From contig CAWJMD010000001.1 of NCBI GenBank assembly GCA_963843835.1, positions 868,001 through 932,000 of the forward strand: 64,000 bases of DNA, read 5' to 3'. A program made the translations under genes and the position numbers. The notes below the pieces were generated by a model. That model worked only from the letters and a program-made list of their open reading frames with translations. It was not told the origin of the DNA and did no database searches. The stretch comes from CAWJMD01 sp963843835 (lineage in GTDB: Bacteria; Actinomycetota; Actinomycetes; Actinomycetales; CAWJMD01). Shown one piece after another: positions 49,646-58,913 of this stretch; positions within the stretch are counted from its first letter, which is position 1; the number at the start of each line of letters is the position of its first letter.

Positions 49646-49660
49646 GGGGTCGCTGACGTC

Positions 49661-50809
49661 CTAGACGGTGACGTGCGGGTGGTCGTGGCTCGGGCTCTCG
49701 CGGTCGAGCCGCTTGTTGCGCATCACGGAGTTGACGAAGGAGGCCACGATGAAGGCCACGCCGATGAGGCCGGTGACGACCTCCGGGATCTCGTACTTGA
49801 CGGTCACCAGGAGGATCACGGACAGTGCGCCGATGGCCCAGTGGGCGCCGTGCTCGAGGTAGATGTACTCGTCCAGCGTGCCCTTGCGCACCAGGTACAC
49901 GGTGAGCGAGCGGATCCAGAACGCGCCCACGCCCAGGCCGATCATGATGATGAAGATGTCCTGGGTGATGGCGAACGCGCCGATCACGCCGTCGAAGGAG
50001 AACGACGCGTCGAGCACCTCGAGGTACAGGAACAGGAAGAGGCCGGCGCGACCGGTCGCGAGTGCCGCCGTGCTGGGGCCGGAGCGGCCCGGGGCGTTGG
50101 CCCCTGCCGCTGCGGGGACCGGCTGCTCCAGGGCACCGACCCCGTCGTCCTCCTCGGGCTCGTCCCCGCTGCTCTCGAACAGGTTCCCGAGGCCGTTGAC
50201 CATCAGGTACGTGACGACGCCGAGCACGCCGGAGATGAGGACCTGGCCGAAGTGCTCGGCGTCGGCGAACACGACGGCGGCGAGCGTGAGCGCGGTGAGC
50301 GAGACGACGACGGACAGCTGGTCGAGCTTGCCGATGCGGTTGAGCGGCTGCTCGAGCCAGGCGAGCCAGTGGATGTCGCGGTCCTCGAACAGCCAGTCGA
50401 GGAACAGCATCATCAGGAACATGCCGCCGAAGCCCGCGATGGCCGGGTGGGCGTCGTTGACCAGGTTGGCGTAGGTGCCGGGGGTGTCGATGTCACCGCC
50501 CGCGATGGCGAGGTCGACCGCGGCGATCGGCGAGATCCCGGCGGTGGTCGCGACCAGGAGGACCGGGAACACGAGCCGCATGCCGAAGACGGCGATGAGG
50601 ATGCCGACGGTGAGGAAGATCTTCTGCCAGAACTCGCTCATCCGCTTGAGCACCTTGGCGTTGACCACCGCGTTGTCGAACGAGAGGGAGACCTCCAGCA
50701 CGATCAGGACGGCGACGACGAGGAAGCCCTTGAGGTCGAAGAGCATGAACGAGGCGACGAGCGCGATCAGCGTCGTCGCCCCGGAGAAGCCGAAGGTTCG
50801 CAGGAGCAC
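49661..50809 (-). CDS. DUF475 / TerC-like integral membrane protein
   Basis: 382 residues with seven to nine membrane helices. 'VLEVSLSFDNAVVNAKVL' near 38-55 and 'VLDASFSFDGVIGAFAIT' near 265 are the paired acidic membrane motifs of the TerC superfamily, which is implicated in metal-ion export or in Ter complexes at the membrane. A charged cytoplasmic loop with 'GDEPEEDDGVG' separates the two halves. GTG at 50809 has AAGGA upstream. It is the terminal gene of the minus-strand Ter operon, 69 bases after the HAD gene. Confidence 0.93.
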   Translation of the reverse strand: MLLRTFGFSGATTLIALVASFMLFDLKGFLVVAVLIVLEVSLSFDNAVVNAKVLKRMSEFWQKIFLTVGILIAVFGMRLVFPVLLVATTAGISPIAAVDLAIAGGDIDTPGTYANLVNDAHPAIAGFGGMFLMMLFLDWLFEDRDIHWLAWLEQPLNRIGKLDQLSVVVSLTALTLAAVVFADAEHFGQVLISGVLGVVTYLMVNGLGNLFESSGDEPEEDDGVGALEQPVPAAAGANAPGRSGPSTAALATGRAGLFLFLYLEVLDASFSFDGVIGAFAITQDIFIIMIGLGVGAFWIRSLTVYLVRKGTLDEYIYLEHGAHWAIGALSVILLVTVKYEIPEVVTGLIGVAFIVASFVNSVMRNKRLDRESPSHDHPHVTV

Positions 50810-50878
50810 CGTCTGGTCCTTGTCGTGGTGGTTGATCGTGTTCGGGCCGGGCCACGGTGCCCGGCTCCCGCCGTGAGC

Positions 50879-51701
50879 CTACCTGCGGGGTGCGCAGGCC
50901 CGGACCGTCCGCAACAGCCAGCGCACGCAGCTCCTCGCCGCCGAGGACGCCCGGTGCCCGGGTGACGTGCAGGCCGGCGGTGGTCCACCCCTCCGCCGCC
51001 AGCTCGCCCTGCGCCGGTCGCACCGCGAGGTCGGCCGCGGCCAGCAGCTCGCCGTCGAGCAGGGAGTCGCCGGCGGCGACCAGCGTGCTGGAGCCGGCAC
51101 GCCGCTGCACCTCGCGGGCGGCGGCTGACTTCGTCAGCGGACGCGGGACGCAGTAGACCTTGCGGCCCTGCAGGGACAGGCCCCAGCCGCGCTCGGCGCA
51201 GAAGGTGCCGAGGTCGAGGAGCCACCCCTGGGGCAGCGCGTCGCGGACGACGACGCCGTAGACGAAGAGGTCCGAGGCGATGCGCAGAGACTGCACGAAC
51301 GGGCCGGACACCTGCTCCAGGTGGGCGTGAACCTCCTCGACGGGCGCGCACCCGTCCAGGGAGGCCTTGACCTGCACCGACCAGTCCTCGTCGACGACCC
51401 CGTCCACGATCAGGTGACCGCCGTTGCTCGCGATCGCGTACGGGGCCGGCGAGGGACCCGGCAGGTGCACCCGTGCGAGCTGGGCGGGGGTGCGGGTGGT
51501 CGTCGGGACGAGCACGGTCGACGCGGCGAGCTCGACCAGCAGGTCCGCAGCCGCCTGGGTGACGAAGGACAGGGGCGCCCCCCGGTACACCTCCACGCAG
51601 AGCAGCCGCGGCGCGTCGGCGTCCGGGCCGGGCAGCAGCAGCGCGCTGGGGGAGTAGATGACCGTGCGGTCGAGGTCGATGCACGTCACGTGGCCGCTCA
51701 T
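50879..51701 (-). CDS. HAD family hydrolase of the Ter cluster (frameshifted at the end)
   Basis: About 273 residues. Motif I 'TCIDLDRTVIYS' has both Asp residues. A cap follows with 'FVTQAAADLLVELAASTV', motif II 'LVPTTTRTPAQL', then 'AIASNGGHLIVDGVV' and the late 'LVAAGDSLLDGELLAAADL'. It resembles sugar or nucleotide phosphatases of the Cof type. Near the end 'GVLGGEEL' must shift by one base (extra C near 50925) to read 'VRWLLRTVRA' and stop at 50879; unshifted, no stop occurs for hundreds of bases. ATG at 51701 overlaps the PRTase stop (ATGA). Predicted to dephosphorylate an intermediate of the cluster pathway. Confidence 0.85.
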
Positions 51702-54268
51702 CCCTCGCCCCCGGTGTGCGGCCGGATCAGGCCCACGCAGCTGTAGGGCAGGTCGGCGACGGCCTCGACCGGGACCCCTCGCTGGCGGGCCAGCATGAGC
51801 ACGTGGGGCAGGTCGGCCGCCGCGTTCCCGCGCACCAGCACGCGCTCGGGCACGCGGCGGAGCAGCACGCGGGTGGTCTCGCCGACGCCCGGCTTGACGA
51901 GGTTGACCTCGCCGATGCCGTACCGCTCGCTGATCTGCTCGACGGCGGCCCAGCCGGCCCAGGTCGGCCGCCGGTCGCCGCGGGCCACCTCGGGCCACGC
52001 GGCACCGACCTCGTCGCGCACGGCGTCGAAGAGCTCGCTGACAGCGTCGAGGTAGGCGTTCGAGACGTCGCCGCCGGCCAGCTCGGCGTAGAACTTGGCA
52101 CCGTGGAAGTCGCCTGGGCCGATCAGGGTGTCGTTCAGCACGGTCCGTGAGACGAGGCCGGAGACGGTCGAGTTCAGGCACGCGGACGGGATGAGGAAGT
52201 CGTCTCGGGTGCCGAACGTGCGCACGCAGCGTCCCGGGTCGGCGAGCACCGCGAGGTCGTCGTCGAAGACCACCCCGGTGGTCCGTGCGTGCTCGGCGAG
52301 CGCCGCGCTCAGCTCGCGCGCGATGGCCCCCTTGCCCGTCCACCCGTCGACGAACACCACGTCGGCCGGCCGGTGGTGGGCGCTCAGGTAGCGCAGCGCC
52401 ACGCGGTCGATGCCACGGCCGCGGACGATCGACAACGTGTGGTGCTCGGGCTCGATGCCGTGGGTGGCGACGAGCCAGCGACGGATGAGGATGCCGACGG
52501 GGGTGCCCGCCCGGGCGAGGGAGGCCAGCACGAGACCGGGCCCCCGCTCGGCCAGCAGGATCTCGCCGACGACGCCGACCGCCACGGCGATGCGGCGCGC
52601 CGAGTCGGCCACGGCGATGTGGAAGAGGCGCAGGTAGTCGGCGTCGGGCTGGTACTCCTGCGGCAGCGACTCGGCGTAGTGGGCACGCCCGGCCTGGATC
52701 GCGGCCTCCCGCTCGGCGGTCGGGGCCTCGAGCGCGGCGTGGGAGAGGTCCTTCAGCAGCCACGTCACCTCGTCCGCGCGGTAGGAGCCGAAGGCGGGCC
52801 CGTGCAGGGGCTGGGGGAGGGGCTGGGTGCCGGCGGGGCCGGGTACGGACACGGGGAGCACGACGAGCACGACCTCCGGGACGGCGGTGTCGAGGGCGGC
52901 GACGAGCCCGCCGGGACCGGTCAGGGCGGGGGTGTCGCCGGGCGTGTCGGTGACCAGCACGACCCCGTCGAATCCGGGTCGGTCCCCAGGGACCGCGACG
53001 TTGTAGGCGTAGCGGTCCTGCGGGCCCGGGTCGTCCGGGTCGTCGTGGGCGACGAAGTGCAGCACCGAGCGCAGGGCGTACCCGTCGTCGTCGACGGCGA
53101 CGGCGGGGGAGCGTGTGGTGGTCGAGAAGCGCACCTCGAGGTCGGGGTGCTCGTCGGCCCACGCCTCGGCGACCCGCAGCGGGGCAGCCATCAGCTCCTC
53201 GGTGCCGAGAACCAGCATCCGCCGGGGATGGCGGCCCGTGACCGGGTCCGGTGGGCGGGTGGCGGCGTCCACCTGCCGTGCAGCGGACCGCGCGGCGTCC
53301 CGCCAGGCGCGGTGGACGCCCGGCCCCACCCCGTGGCGGCCGCCCTCGGGCAGGCCGACGGGCCAGCCGACGTCGACCCGGTGCACGCGCGTGTGCCACG
53401 TGGCGGGGGCGGCGGCCTGCGGGGCCAGGTGGGCCACGAGGTCGGCGCCCCGGCGGAGGGCGTCGGACGGCAGCTCGACGGTGCCACTGACCAGTGACAC
53501 GACCTGGAGCCGAGCGCCGAGGGCCGCCACCTCGGCGTGCAGCCGCTCGTGGTCGGACGGCGAACGCAGGTCGACGAGGGTCGCCACGAGGTACCGGCCA
53601 CGTGGCGAGACCTGGTGCAGCGCAACGATGGTGTTGAGCACCGTGGACCCGGTGGAGAGCTCGTCGTCGACCAGCACCAGGGGACGGTCCCGGGTGAGGA
53701 GCGCCGGGTCGACGGGCAGCAGGAGGTGGCTCGTCGCGTGGGAGTGGGACTCCTCGAACCCTCCGACCACGCCGACGCCGGGGACGGGACGGCGCGTCGA
53801 GTGGAGGTAGTCGGCCCGCCCGAGCGCCTCCGCGACGTCGTGACCGAGGGCGGTGGCGGTCTCGGCGTACCCGAGCACGGCCGCGTCGACACCGCCGTCG
53901 CCCAGAGCGTCGAGGACGGTGTCCCGGAACGCGCGGGCCGCACCGGGCTGCTCGTCCAGGGCATCGCGCGCCAGCGCGCCCAGATGGGCATGGGCGTCTG
54001 CGCCACCGAGCGAGAAGCCGTCGTCGAGCACCTCCCGCACCCGGGCACCCAGCAGCAGGGCCGCGCCCCGCACGAGGCGTGGGTCCGTCGGCACGTGCTT
54101 GGCGAGCACACGGGAGACGAGGAGGTGCGCGCGACGAGGGTTGCGGCGCAACGCGAGTCCGACCAGGTCGTCCATCCGGAGCCCGAAGGGCGAGGCGGTT
54201 GTCCGAAGCTTCGCCTCGAGCCGCTCGGAGACCCACGTCCCCGTCCAGGTCCTGGTTCCGGTCGTCAC
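51698..54268 (-). CDS. Fused PRTase_2-TRSP-PRTase_1(StiP)-PELOTA protein
   Basis: 856 residues. Part 1 (about 1-215) is a phosphoribosyltransferase with PRPP loop 'PLVLVDDELSTGSTVLN'. Part 2 (about 320-430) is the TRSP domain: 'LVLGTEELMAAPLRVAEAW' and 'VRFSTTTRSPAVAVDDDGYA'. Part 3 (about 480-770) is the PRTase_1/StiP domain: 'FGSYRADEVTWLLKDLSH', 'HYAESLPQEYQPDADYLRLF' and 'VVFVDGWTGKGAIAREL'. The last 50 residues form a PELOTA/L7Ae-like RNA-binding domain ('RGVPVEAVADLPYSCVGLI'). In many bacteria these are two adjacent genes. Predicted to make a ribosylated nucleoside-like product with the lyase, HAD and ATP-grasp enzymes. GTG start and ATGA end overlap both neighbours. Confidence 0.9.
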   Translation of the reverse strand: MTTGTRTWTGTWVSERLEAKLRTTASPFGLRMDDLVGLALRRNPRRAHLLVSRVLAKHVPTDPRLVRGAALLLGARVREVLDDGFSLGGADAHAHLGALARDALDEQPGAARAFRDTVLDALGDGGVDAAVLGYAETATALGHDVAEALGRADYLHSTRRPVPGVGVVGGFEESHSHATSHLLLPVDPALLTRDRPLVLVDDELSTGSTVLNTIVALHQVSPRGRYLVATLVDLRSPSDHERLHAEVAALGARLQVVSLVSGTVELPSDALRRGADLVAHLAPQAAAPATWHTRVHRVDVGWPVGLPEGGRHGVGPGVHRAWRDAARSAARQVDAATRPPDPVTGRHPRRMLVLGTEELMAAPLRVAEAWADEHPDLEVRFSTTTRSPAVAVDDDGYALRSVLHFVAHDDPDDPGPQDRYAYNVAVPGDRPGFDGVVLVTDTPGDTPALTGPGGLVAALDTAVPEVVLVVLPVSVPGPAGTQPLPQPLHGPAFGSYRADEVTWLLKDLSHAALEAPTAEREAAIQAGRAHYAESLPQEYQPDADYLRLFHIAVADSARRIAVAVGVVGEILLAERGPGLVLASLARAGTPVGILIRRWLVATHGIEPEHHTLSIVRGRGIDRVALRYLSAHHRPADVVFVDGWTGKGAIARELSAALAEHARTTGVVFDDDLAVLADPGRCVRTFGTRDDFLIPSACLNSTVSGLVSRTVLNDTLIGPGDFHGAKFYAELAGGDVSNAYLDAVSELFDAVRDEVGAAWPEVARGDRRPTWAGWAAVEQISERYGIGEVNLVKPGVGETTRVLLRRVPERVLVRGNAAADLPHVLMLARQRGVPVEAVADLPYSCVGLIRPHTGGEG

Positions 54269-55446
54269 GACAGCAGGCTCGCAGCGAGGACCTCGACGAA
54301 GGTGATGTCGGGCTTCGAGACCCCGAACACCCTGGCGCGCAGGTGAGTTCGCCGCGCCCAGGCCAGGTGGGGTTTCGACTCGTTCATCTTGTTGCGGTAG
54401 CCGGACGCCGAGACGCCGCCCTGGCCCGCGCTTCCGAGGATGTCGACGGCGTCCGCGTGCTCCTCGTGCGTGACCACCTGTAGCGCGTGCACGGCACTGA
54501 CGTGCGTGGGGTGGATGACGGTCTTGCCGGTGAGGCCGTTGGCCTTGTCGAGCTCCACCTCCCGGATGAGGCCGTCCATGTCGCGCGAGATCAGCTGTGC
54601 CCGCAGCTCGGGCGCCTTGTGCTTCTCGAAGAGCGTCTGCCGCAGCCGGGGCTTGAAGACGCGCTCGCCGCCGCTGAAGTACTCCCAGACGGGGCCCGTG
54701 ATGACGAACCCGGTGCCGTCGGCCCGGCCGAGGCGGTTGACGACGTCCGTGATGACCTGGGCGACGACCCGCACGTCGTACACCGTGAGCTCGCGCGAGC
54801 GCCGGAGCCCGTAGACGGCGGAGAGGTCCGTCGCCCCGATCCGCACAGCGAGCACGTGCTGCCGGCGGCTGTTCAGCACCGACTGGCACCACGAGAGCGC
54901 CTGCATGCGCGTCTCCTCGTGGGTGATCTGGGGTGACTCCATCACCGGCATGGCGAACAGGCGGTGCCCGTGCGTGGCGGTGGCCTCCGCGATCGCGTCG
55001 AGGTAGGCGAGCCCGTTCTCCGGCCCGAACTTCGGCAGCACGAAGCCGGTGAGCGAGGTGAGGGCGGGTCCGAGCCGGGCGGCGAGGTCGGGGACCTGCT
55101 CCGGGCGGCGAACGCGCACGAAGACCATGGGTGCGGGGCTCGCTGCGTCGCCGGGGTTCGGAGCGGTCTCGTGGAGCTCGGTGAGTGCCTCGACCACCTG
55201 CTTCTCACCCACCTCGACGTCGCTGTCGGGGATGGCGTCCTCGAGGCACAGGACCATGGACGTGGCCCCCCGGGCGGCCTGCTTACGGACCCGGGTGGCG
55301 AGGTCGGGGTGGGTGGCGGGTGTGTAGAGGCTGGCCCCCAGCGCGGTGGCGAGCAGGGGCGCCTCGGCGTCGGTGCCGAAGTGTTCGGGCTGCTCGGTGA
55401 AGATCCGTGCCCGGGTGGGCGCGCTCAGGTGGGCGAAGTGCTGCAT
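54265..55446 (-). CDS. HpcH/HpaI-citrate lyase-like C-C bond lyase of the Ter cluster
   Basis: 393 residues, TIM-barrel C-C_Bond_Lyase type. 'APLLATALGASLYTPATHPD' (barrel start), 'MVLCLEDAIPDSDVEVGE' (metal-binding acid), 'FVLPKFGPENGLAYL', 'AMPVMESPQI', 'LAVRIGATDLSAVYGLRRS' and 'KTVIHPTHVSAVHALQ' are the CitE-family strands. It is thought to cleave or form a C-C bond in the precursor of the pathway metabolite. ATG at 55446 has GGGGAG upstream; an earlier ATG at 55491 lacks support. First gene of the lyase-PRTase-HAD coupled unit. Confidence 0.92.
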   Translation of the reverse strand: MQHFAHLSAPTRARIFTEQPEHFGTDAEAPLLATALGASLYTPATHPDLATRVRKQAARGATSMVLCLEDAIPDSDVEVGEKQVVEALTELHETAPNPGDAASPAPMVFVRVRRPEQVPDLAARLGPALTSLTGFVLPKFGPENGLAYLDAIAEATATHGHRLFAMPVMESPQITHEETRMQALSWCQSVLNSRRQHVLAVRIGATDLSAVYGLRRSRELTVYDVRVVAQVITDVVNRLGRADGTGFVITGPVWEYFSGGERVFKPRLRQTLFEKHKAPELRAQLISRDMDGLIREVELDKANGLTGKTVIHPTHVSAVHALQVVTHEEHADAVDILGSAGQGGVSASGYRNKMNESKPHLAWARRTHLRARVFGVSKPDITFVEVLAASLLS

Positions 55447-55513
55447 GGTGGACTCCCCGAGTGGGCCGGGACCGTCCGCGCGTGCCCGCACGGGGGACGT
55501 CCGGCATTCTGCC

Positions 55514-55532
55514 CCAGCGAGCCCCGCGCTGG
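55514..55532. terminator. Weak hairpin, possible terminator
   Basis: CCAGCG (55514-55519) and CGCTGG (55527-55532) form a 6-bp stem with a 7-base loop in the 114-base gap between the end of the LuxR-family gene and the lyase start. The stem is short and there is no U-tract; it may be chance. Confidence 0.3.
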
Positions 55533-55560
55533 CACATCGTGACCACGCGCGGGACGGGCC

Positions 55561-58299
55561 TCAGGGCGTCCGGCCCGGTCCCGGCTCGGCCAGGCGGGCC
55601 ACGAGTGCCGCACGCGTGCGCACGTCGAGCTTGGCGAAGGCGCGGGCCAGGTGCGACTCCACCGTCTTGGCGCTGAGGTAGAGGCGCTCGGCGATGTCCC
55701 GGTTGGTGAACCCCTGGGCCACGAGGTGGGCGACCTCCCGCTCCCGCGCGCTCAGCGAGTCGACGCCGGATGCGCCGGGGGCGGACCGGCCACCCCCGCG
55801 CCCGATCCGGCGTCCGAGCCGACGCAGCTCCCGCACCGCCTCCGCGTGCACGCCGCGGGCCCCGCAGGCGTCCGCCCGCCCCGCGGCGTCGGTGAGGTGG
55901 GCGACCGCCGTGTCGCGGTCACGCCCCGAGGCCGCCCTGCCGGCCAGCAGCGCGGACCTGGCCGCCTCCAGGCCGGCACCCACCGAGTCGGCGCGCGCGA
56001 CCGCGGCCTCGGCGAGGGCGAGGGCACCGGCGGCGTCACCCTCGGCGAGGGTCGTCATCGCGCCGGCGCGGGCAGCGGCCGCCCAGGGCCCGGCCAGGCC
56101 GATCTGCTCCGCGACGGCCAGGGCGTGGTCGGCGTGGGTTCGCGCTGAGGGGACGTCACCCAGCTGGACGTCCGCCTGCACCAGCCAGGGGGACCAGCGG
56201 CACACCCAGCCCGGGTCGATGTCGTAGGCCGCGAGCAGTGGACGCCCTGCCGCCGCATCCCCCAGGGCGACCAGGACCGCCCCGCGGACGGCCCGCGCCA
56301 CGGTCACGTGCGACGAGTCGTCGAGGCGCCCGGCGAGGTCCAGGCTCTCGTCGACCGTGGCGAGGGCGTGGGTGGGATCGCCGTGGTCGAGGAGCGACCA
56401 CGACCGCATCCACAGGGCCCACTGGACGGCCTGGTCGTTGCCCGTCACGCGGGCTGCCTGCTCCGCGAGGTCGGCCGCCTGCACGCAGTCCGACGTCCGG
56501 CCGAGAAGGCCGAGGGACAGGACCACCGCCAGGTCGAGAGCGACTGCGGCCGAGCCGTTCCCACCGGCGCGGGCCGCGTGCGCCGTGCGTTCCCCGGTCA
56601 CGAGGGCGTCGGGCAGCCGCTCGAGCGCGATCAGGCTCCAGGGCACGGCGACGAGCAGCTCGCTGTGCCCGGCGAGCTCGGGGTCGGTGGCTCTCTCGAC
56701 GGCGTCGACGGCGGTCGCGACGTGAGCGGTCGCCTCCGTGCCGTGGCCCGCGAAGGCCCGGCTCACGGCGGCCATGGCGCTCGCCGCGCCCCGGACGAGG
56801 GGGTGGGCACCCTCGGTCGAGATCGACAGGTCCGCCCACCGCGCCATCTCCGCGAGGTCGCCCGACTCGTAGGCGAGCAGAGCCAGGTCGGCCAGCAGCC
56901 GGGCCGCCGACGTCCGGTGGAGGTCGGTCTCGGAGACGGCCCTCGTGAGGCGCCGCCGGGCGGCGTGGTGCCGGCCGAGGAGACGTTCGGCGGACGCCCC
57001 GGCCAGCACCAGCCGCAGCCCCGTGGGGGTGGCGGCGGTCCTCGTCCCCCTGTGCGGGTCGTCGACGACGGCGAGCGCCTCCGCGAAGCGCCCGGCGTCG
57101 GCGAGCGTCTCGGCCAGCATCACGTGGTCGTCCGGCGTCGCGGTGCCTGCGCGGCCGGCCGCCTCCAGCCAGTCGGCGGCGATGCCGGGGGCCTGGGAGC
57201 GGACCTGCAACGCGGCCGTGCGCAGGACCCGCGCGGCTTCCTCGTCACCCGGACCGGCGACCAGGGCCAGGTGCCGCGCCACCGTCGGCAGGGGTGCCCC
57301 TGCCAGGGTCAGCGCCCGGGCGGCGCGGTCGTGACCGGTGAGGCGGTCGCTCGGCGACAGGCTCTGGTGGACGGCGGTACGCACCACGGGGTGCCGGAAC
57401 GCGAGCTGGGAGGGGCCGGTCCCGGGCCGGAGAAGCGCGGCATCGACCAGCTCGTCGACGGCCGCCACCCCCGCGGCCCGGTCCAGGTGCGCCGTGGCGA
57501 GCGCGAGGCCAAGGTCGAAGGGGTCGCCGAGGAGGGCGCCCGCCCGCACCAGGGCACGGGCCGGTGCGGAGACCCGGTCGAGCCCGGCACGCACCAGCGC
57601 GCTCACCCCGTCCGGCACCTCGCTCGAGGCACCAGCTCGGACGAGCTCCTCGATCAGCATCGGGTTGCCGCCCGAGGCCGCGAAGACACGGTCCCGGGCG
57701 TCTGGGGTGGTCAGGCCCGTGAGGAGGGGCGCCGCCTCGTCCCTGCTGAGCGGGCGGAGGTCGACCACGGTGCCGACCCCGCTCCCGCGCTGGGCCTCCA
57801 GCAGCCGGTCGGCGGAGCGGTCGGACCGGGTGCCCACGGCCAGGAGGTGCGCACGCCGGGGCGGCCGACGGAGGGTGTGCTCCAGCAGCTCGAGCGTCGC
57901 GGGGTCGGCCCAGTGCAGGTCGTCGAGGACGAGGGCCACCGGCGCCCGCTGGGCGAGCGAGTCCAGGTGGTCGACCACCGCCCCGTAGAGCCGCCAGCGC
58001 GCGGCGGAGGTCATCGGCGCGTGACCGTCCGTCCCCGAGGTGCCGGGTAGCGGGTCGCCGAGAGCCTCCAGCACGGCGGCGAAGGGGACGTCGCTCTCCA
58101 GCTCGGTCGAGCGCCCGCGAAGGACCGTGAAGCCGCGGTCCGCGGCGTAGGCGGACAGCCCGCCCAGGAGCCGCGTCTTGCCGATGCCGGGCTCGCCCTT
58201 GACGACGACGAGCCCCCGCGCCCCTCGAGCCACGGCCTGGACGGCCTGGCGCACAGCGGCAACCTCGTCGGTGCGACCTGCCGTCCCGGACCAGGACAT
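55561..58299 (-). CDS. LuxR-family LAL regulator (AAA-TPR-HTH)
   Basis: 912 residues. An N-terminal AAA/STAND ATPase has P-loop 'VVKGEPGIGKTRLLGG' (32-47) and Walker B 'VALVLDDLHWADP'. A long helical middle of TPR-like repeats follows, and a C-terminal LuxR helix-turn-helix 'LSAREREVAHLVAQGFTNRD' lies near 850. LAL proteins are large ATP-dependent activators that usually sense a small molecule. ATG at 58299 follows GGAGGGG. It is divergent from the NTF2-hemerythrin pair, with matching inverted repeats between, so it may control that pair or itself. Confidence 0.93.
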   Translation of the reverse strand: MSWSGTAGRTDEVAAVRQAVQAVARGARGLVVVKGEPGIGKTRLLGGLSAYAADRGFTVLRGRSTELESDVPFAAVLEALGDPLPGTSGTDGHAPMTSAARWRLYGAVVDHLDSLAQRAPVALVLDDLHWADPATLELLEHTLRRPPRRAHLLAVGTRSDRSADRLLEAQRGSGVGTVVDLRPLSRDEAAPLLTGLTTPDARDRVFAASGGNPMLIEELVRAGASSEVPDGVSALVRAGLDRVSAPARALVRAGALLGDPFDLGLALATAHLDRAAGVAAVDELVDAALLRPGTGPSQLAFRHPVVRTAVHQSLSPSDRLTGHDRAARALTLAGAPLPTVARHLALVAGPGDEEAARVLRTAALQVRSQAPGIAADWLEAAGRAGTATPDDHVMLAETLADAGRFAEALAVVDDPHRGTRTAATPTGLRLVLAGASAERLLGRHHAARRRLTRAVSETDLHRTSAARLLADLALLAYESGDLAEMARWADLSISTEGAHPLVRGAASAMAAVSRAFAGHGTEATAHVATAVDAVERATDPELAGHSELLVAVPWSLIALERLPDALVTGERTAHAARAGGNGSAAVALDLAVVLSLGLLGRTSDCVQAADLAEQAARVTGNDQAVQWALWMRSWSLLDHGDPTHALATVDESLDLAGRLDDSSHVTVARAVRGAVLVALGDAAAGRPLLAAYDIDPGWVCRWSPWLVQADVQLGDVPSARTHADHALAVAEQIGLAGPWAAAARAGAMTTLAEGDAAGALALAEAAVARADSVGAGLEAARSALLAGRAASGRDRDTAVAHLTDAAGRADACGARGVHAEAVRELRRLGRRIGRGGGRSAPGASGVDSLSAREREVAHLVAQGFTNRDIAERLYLSAKTVESHLARAFAKLDVRTRAALVARLAEPGPGRTP

Positions 58300-58359
58300 C
58301 GGCCCCCCTCCGGTCGGCGGACGGCGCAAGCATGCCCGTCCCCCAACCGGTCTGACCAG

Positions 58360-58434
58360 GGTTCAGGGAATCGCCGGATGTCCGTGCCTGACGGCGCTGG
58401 CACCGTCACCGGCACCAAACACCCACCCTGAACC
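58360..58434. promoter_or_regulatory. Inverted repeat GGTTCAGGG...CCCTGAACC
   Basis: GGTTCAGGG (58360-58368) and its perfect reverse complement CCCTGAACC (58426-58434) bracket the promoter zone between the LAL regulator gene and the NTF2-like gene. A third partial copy, GGGTTCAG, lies at 59656-59663. Spacing between arms (57 bases) suits two separate binding sites better than a hairpin. Possibly binding sites for the LAL protein; this is inference. Confidence 0.45.
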
Positions 58435-58445
58435 GGAGGAACACC

Positions 58446-58913
58446 ATGAACGCCGTCCAGACGACCGCCACAGCGCCCGACCTGGGACGAGCCCGCAGCC
58501 TGAACGAGGCCGTGTGGGCCGAGTCCGCGACCCACCTCTACGCCGGCCGGATCGAGGAGTTCCTGGCCTGCTGGACCGAGGACGCGACGTACACCGTGGC
58601 CTACCCCGTGGAGGGCCTGCCGGAGTCGGTCTCGGGACAGGACGCGCTGCGCACCATGTTCGGTGGCCTCGGCGCCTTCGCGCGGTCCATCACCGTCAGC
58701 GACGTCCGCTTCCACCAGACCGACGACCCGGACGTGGCGATCGTCGAGGAGCGCATGGTGGCCGAGCTGCACAACGGGTACCGCTACGACAACCGGCTGA
58801 TCATCCGGGTGCGGTTCCGTGGCGGCAGCATCCACGAGATGTTCGAGTACTACGGGCAGGTCGCGCACCAGGAGCTGGCCCGCCAGGCCGGGATCATGGC
58901 GGCTGCGTCGTGA
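58446..58913 (+). CDS. NTF2-like / SnoaL-type protein
   Basis: 155 residues with the cone-shaped NTF2-like fold: 'AESATHLYAGRIEEFLACWT', 'DATYTVAYPVEGLPESVSG', 'AIVEERMVAELHNGYRYDN' and 'IIRVRFRGGSIHEMFEYYG'. Such proteins are small ketosteroid-isomerase-like enzymes or ligand-binding subunits. ATG at 58446 follows GGAGGAACACC. Its stop overlaps the GTG of the hemerythrin gene, so the two are coupled. The ligand is unknown. Confidence 0.85.
   Translation: MNAVQTTATAPDLGRARSLNEAVWAESATHLYAGRIEEFLACWTEDATYTVAYPVEGLPESVSGQDALRTMFGGLGAFARSITVSDVRFHQTDDPDVAIVEERMVAELHNGYRYDNRLIIRVRFRGGSIHEMFEYYGQVAHQELARQAGIMAAAS

Noticed and set aside
50847..50864. Hairpin CCGGGC/GCCCGG between the HAD and DUF475 genes
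   Set aside because: A 6-bp stem inside a probable operon; chance is likely at this GC content and no terminator function is supported.
50493..54236. 1247-codon frame across the PRTase, HAD and DUF475 genes
   Set aside because: Only the HAD portion (before 50925) is real. The remainder is out of frame with PRTase and DUF475 and continues only because a one-base shift removed the HAD stop.
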